Below are positions 59,792 to 64,000 of a DNA stretch of 64,000 nt, piece by piece; position 1 is the stretch's first letter, and each line of letters opens with the position of its first letter. The DNA is taken from assembly GCF_018320785.1 (NCBI RefSeq), contig NC_054869.1, positions 43,985,789 to 44,049,788 on the forward strand, written 5' to 3'. The position numbers were made by a program, and so were the translations under genes. Below the pieces are notes generated by a model. That model saw only the letters and a list, made by a program, of their open reading frames with translations. It searched no databases and was not told where the DNA came from. The stretch is from Cheilinus undulatus (taxonomy: Eukaryota > Chordata > Actinopteri > Labriformes > Labridae).

Positions 59792-60654
59792 CAGTATAGT
59801 ACTGTATGGTTCAGTATTGTGCAATGAGATATGATGCAGTACAGCACAATGGTTGTTAAAGGGCCTCTGATAGTGATAATATCAAAAACAGTGATTCTGC
59901 AGTAATTGATTCATTGCAAACAATAATATTATGATACATCACAATTTTTGATTGAGTGAATAATTGTATGAAAAGGTTAAGTGCAGAGTAATACATTGAT
60001 TCCCTGCAGTTTGGCAGGACTTTCAACCCTTCCCTCACCTCATCTCTGAACAGGCCTAATATTGCTGTCAACTTCTTCTTTGGCCAGTTCACACATGTTT
60101 AGACTAGTTTATAAAAGCCATAGTAGGGAGTGACGAATATGTTGGATTTGCAGGGAAACCTGTTAAGAGTGGTGTATTTTTATTGAATTATACGTTTCTG
60201 GCACCAGTAAGTTGATAATTGTCTCACAGGAGTCAAGCTGATAATGGATGAATATGGATGAATTTTTGCCCATGCTTAGTTGATATCTGCTGTTTTTTGC
60301 AGTTCAGCATACTATCTGTTGATAAGGTGCTTCTGCAGTATTCAGTCCTGCCTTCCATGCCATCCTCCTCTCCATCCTCCTCCTCACTCTCTCCTTGCTC
60401 TCTGACTGACAGGCATCCTGAATGTACCATGAGCGTCTCCCTGCAGCCTCCCTGCTCAGCAGCCATCTGTTGAGGCCTCAGTGCCAGCCTCTGTGTGCCA
60501 GAGCGCGGCCCCCATCCAACCCAATCTTCTCCCCCAGCTGTCGGCCTTCCTCCTCTGAACAAACCCCTCATTGTCACACGGGCCTGCGTGCTCACCCATT
60601 GCACTCGCCCTGAGTAAACGAGGAACGAGGAGTTCATTTGCGTCAGAGGCAGGC

Positions 60655-60672
60655 GGGGGTGGGGGGGGGGTT
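60655..60672 (+). repeat. G-rich tract
   Basis: A run of G interrupted by a single T, with ten or more consecutive G. Possible sequencing or slippage-sensitive site. Confidence 0.7.
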
Positions 60673-61479
60673 GTCTTCCATTAACCAGTAAACCCCTCTC
60701 TCACTGTGAACGCCACAGGAGCCCCTCTGTGCTTTGTTGCGTGGTCATGTATGTTTTAGTGATTGTGTGTGGGAATGAGAGTGGGGAGGCTACTCCAAGG
60801 TTATTGTGATGTAGTTCGGAGGCTTTTAAAGGGTTTTATGGGATTAACTTTCCCTGAGATTGATATGTGATTATACTGCAAACAAAGATGTAACATGGGC
60901 CTAAAGCGGGGTACATGATACAAGATAACTAAGCAGATTATGGGTGTGGTTCTCCCCTTATAATTCAGGCGAACTTGAGATTTTTTTGATGATTTAAAGA
61001 TTATTTTTCAAGATTTTCCTGTGGTGAAATGTGTTAAGAGTTATCCGATCTGCTCGGGAGAACACTCTGATCACTAATCCTAAATATTGCATATGCTTCT
61101 TATTTATCCTGTTGTACCAGGGGGAACCTGGAGGCTGCCAAGCACGCACTCTGTGGATTATCACATGAATAAAACAATAGCCAATCAGGAAGTGAGCCGA
61201 CTGAAGACGAAAGCCAAACAACGCATCAGTTTTTACTCGCCTACAGCCTTCACTGTAAAGACAGACGTACCCTCAAGGGTTTTTAAAATCTGAACAGATT
61301 TTTTTAAATTCTAGCGACCCTACACATGACAAGTAATGACAGAAGAACAGTTTTATTCTTATAGTGTTTGATGTGCAACGAGATGTCCAACACAGCACAC
61401 CCCACATTTACTGATTCATTCATCAAGGGAGGAAATTTGACTCAGAATCAGACTCATTATATTTTCATACATCTTTAAC

Positions 61480-62275
61480 CCTTAACAGTAGTCCAAAATC
61501 TATCACTAGTTTCTCTAGTAGACTAAAGTCCCGTGAGATTTCTGGTTTTAGTAACTTTGCAAAGCAGATGCATTTGCCAGACTATATGTCTGTTTTTAGG
61601 CAAATCCATCTTGCAAAACTCCAGTCTACAACGTTTGTGCCAGACCCAAAAACTGTTCTGACCAATCAGCATCAATTGAGGAGAACAGGCAGTAGTTAGG
61701 GGCAGGGTTAAGTTGTCCCTGAAGCTGATAGGAATGACTTTATGAAATGAAGAGCGAAGAACAGCACTTAAAGCTTTTCATGGCAGCAGAAATGTTTTTG
61801 CTTTGCTGTGGACCTGCTTAAGCGTGAATTTACATTTGTCACAGGTGGGGTTAAACTGTAAGCTGCATATACAATGGCTGCTACGCTGTAGCCATTAGCT
61901 TGGATGTAGCTGTAAAAAAAGTGACAGTTTAATCAGAACTCGACCACATTTTTTTTTAAACAAGAGCAAACAGCCCATAGATTTCGACATAAGTTTTAGC
62001 CACCAACAAGCTCAGCTTTTCATTAGCTACCACAGCAAAAGCCTGTAAAGCTCAGATTACTACTGGAGCTGTACATGTCTACTACCTCATTTTGTCTTGT
62101 TGCTCTGATTGGCCCATCATGAATGTGACAGACAGAACTATCGTCCAATCACCTTCCAAGAATTTTTTGAAAAGTCACGTCCTTCCCAAACACTTTGTAT
62201 GGGAGATTTCCCAGATGAATGTTAAATATAATCCATGCAATGGACAAATGAAACAGTCTATCTGGCGTACCAGGT
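61480..62275. repeat. Probable old non-autonomous transposon
   Basis: GCCAGACTATATGTCTG near the left and CAGTCTATCTGGCGTACCAG near the right form a loose inverted pair, and the interior (GACCAATCAGCATCAATTGA) looks like a common fish repeat. Ends are not firmly set. Confidence 0.35.
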
Positions 62276-62645
62276 TAGTTTTTAAGAGACTTGGATTATT
62301 GAATGAATTTGATTGTTTGTGTGCTTTGCTCCTTTGGTTATATTGTTGCTTTTCACACACTATAGGATCATATTTGCTTAGTAAATCATTATTGGTTGAC
62401 AAGTGTCATGCATTTCACATTTTAAACATGTTAAGATTTATAAGTGTGAGGATGGCTTTAGCTTTTTTGAGACTTGGTACTGAAAGACCAGGGTCTCTAC
62501 TGCTGTGTGCAACTTTAGTTGCATGTCATAATGATGTGTTTTGTGCAATAATATACTTGAGACCTTTTTACACATGCACAAAACTTTGTGAAACTTCAAG
62601 AAATGTTCGTGTTGGGCTACATGTGTAAACACTGACAACCAATTT

Positions 62646-62677
<32 letters not shown>

Positions 62678-62709
62678 GCTTTCTTTCTTGCTTTCTTTCT
62701 TGCTTTCTA
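62646..62709 (+). repeat. (TTTC)n microsatellite
   Basis: A tetranucleotide array with three interspersed TTGC units near its 3' end. Confidence 0.9.
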
Positions 62710-64000
62710 AGGCTCAGTTTTAATTTCATCAACTAAAACTGACTTAAAAGTTCATTAACTACCTTTTTTTCCACAAGGAAAGCAAGATCTTTGCACACCT
62801 GAAGGATTTTTTCTTAATAATTCACACAAAATATTTTTATTTGAGCATGTACCGGTGAGCACAGATCTGACCAATCACATGCTAGATGTTGCTTATGTTA
62901 GAAGCAGACAGGCAGACAGAAGTGCAAAGACATCCTTCTTTACAACACAACATGAAGTTTGTCCCCCTTTCATAGAAAGATTTGTCAGTAGCCAGTGCTA
63001 GGGTTTTTCTTTTGTTTTTAAATCTGATATTATATAGCCAAGATTGAGACAGGCAGTAGGCAGCCTGACATATCCATGTGAACGTAAAAGCGCCGTGTAC
63101 CTAGCTAGAACCATTTCAGACTAAGAGGTCTCTGCTCCAATGACACATTTGACAACAAAGTCTCTTATCTCAGACTTCAATTAGTCCACTGCATGTATTT
63201 CAGCCTGTGTGTCAGAATTCCCCCCTTCCCTGTCTGTCAAGTAAACTTTCTGCTGTGAGGATTTTGTGTGAAAGAGCAACTCTGGAAGATTTCAGTGTCA
63301 GACTCTTCTTAAAATGTATAGAAATATGTATAAGTATACAGTATGTGTAAGGACTTTCCTGTAATAAAAAAAGAGGCTGAGATTGATGTTGCTGCTGTAA
63401 AGCTTGAACTGTATGCTGGATTAATCTCTTATGTAATGATGCTGAGGCTGCTTTTCTACCATCATTTATTTACAATGAGTCAAAGCAGATACATTAAAGG
63501 AGGCATGGTACATAAAACAGATGGCTTTGTATGGCAATTATGTCACATAACTTTCAGTTTAGGTGCAGATTGGAATAATTGTTTCACAATAGCCCAAATA
63601 TTTGACATAAAATGTGAGACTTTTTTGAAGATTTCCTTGTTCTGTAAACTGCACCTGTCTTCACAAAGACAATGGCCTGTCTGGTTGATTGCAACACCTC
63701 ATTAGGTCAGAGGACTGCAGCGTAAAAGTATGTCTCAGCTCAAATATTTTTAGCATACTTCCTTCCAAACAAAACACAACACTCAGCTGAGATCCAAGGC
63801 GGGGCACACTACACTGTTTTAAGGCTCAGTGAGCTGAGGGTGGTGTCACAGTAGTCCAGGATTATTGTTCAGTCTGGCTTTAGCTTTGATTGTTATGTAA
63901 TTGTTACTTTTACAGTGAGATGATGATTGAGATCTTTTTTGTAGGATCTCAGAGGAAAATGTCATGGTCCATGCATCTCATTAGGAGCTTTATTATCATC

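Larger units (their letters stand above)
42143..64000 (+). other. First intron of hip1r (at least 21.8 kb, open at the window end)
   Basis: No sequence resembling the next HIP1R exon (the start of the ANTH domain) was found between the exon 1 donor and the window end. The interior is repeats, listed separately, and AT-rich sequence. I see no nested gene. Stretches with nothing recognised include 44900-46050, 48140-49110, 54376-59136, 59792-61480 and 62720-64000. Confidence 0.7.

Noticed and set aside
60233-60637. Open frames on both strands in a GC-richer patch, considered as a hip1r exon
   Set aside because: None resembles the start of the ANTH domain, and suitable acceptor-donor pairs in phase 0 were not found.
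62092-62628. 178-codon + strand open frame
   Set aside because: No recognisable domain; the first part overlaps sequence that looks like a common fish repeat, and it lies in the hip1r intron without splice support matching hip1r.
1-64000. CRISPR array, operons, bacterial signals
   Set aside because: The window is plainly vertebrate nuclear DNA; the only regular array is the minisatellite, which has no spacers.

Overview
The window looks like AT-rich nuclear DNA from a ray-finned (teleost) fish. Coding exons are short, with GT-AG introns. Most of the rest is decayed Tc1/mariner, pogo-like, hAT, L1, RTE-like and SINE sequence of the kind common in fish genomes. Three protein-coding loci can be supported: the 3' end of kntc1 (+ strand), two near-identical intronless hydroxycarboxylic acid receptor genes (- strand), and the first coding exon of hip1r (+ strand). 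KNTC1, the HCAR cluster and HIP1R are also neighbours on human 12q24.31, so the order supports the calls. DENR and CCDC62, which lie between them in human, were not seen here.

Layout. 1-11.6 kb: thirteen terminal exons of kntc1 encode the last 393 residues, ending with a TGA at 11287-11289. A 4.8-kb intron (5215-10054) is packed with LINE and Tc1 debris. 10.7-27.1 kb: a tandem segmental duplication. Unit A (about 10740-18093) holds the true kntc1 3' end and hcar copy A. Unit B (about 18270-27131) begins with pieces of the kntc1 last intron and 3'UTR, without the exons, and ends with hcar copy B. The units differ by datable insertions: a 1.57-kb hAT element and a 544-bp Tc1-type MITE are present only in A, and a 1.2-kb pogo-like element only in B. 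An 18-bp minisatellite of about 8 units in A has grown to about 85 units with higher-order structure in B. 27.1-41.4 kb: intergenic. It holds an RTE-like RT relic, a broken L1 (about 29.2-34.9 kb) that was hit by a hAT element which itself carries a SINE, flanked by two copies of an unclassified ~600-bp repeat, plus Tc1 and MITE pieces.

41.4-64 kb: hip1r promoter-proximal sequence, coding exon 1 (42050-42142), then at least 21.8 kb of first intron. No second exon was found. The intron contains a complete but inactive Tc1 element with TA target duplications (52888-54373), several hAT elements with 8-bp target duplications, and a hAT inserted inside a Tc1-like transposase relic.

The three genes do not form a pathway: kntc1 acts at kinetochores, HCAR receptors sense small carboxylates through Gi at the plasma membrane, and hip1r links clathrin coats to actin. 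What unites them is ancient synteny. No wholly new protein system was seen. The most interesting biology is the recent receptor duplication with its insertion history, the minisatellite expansion and possible gene conversion.
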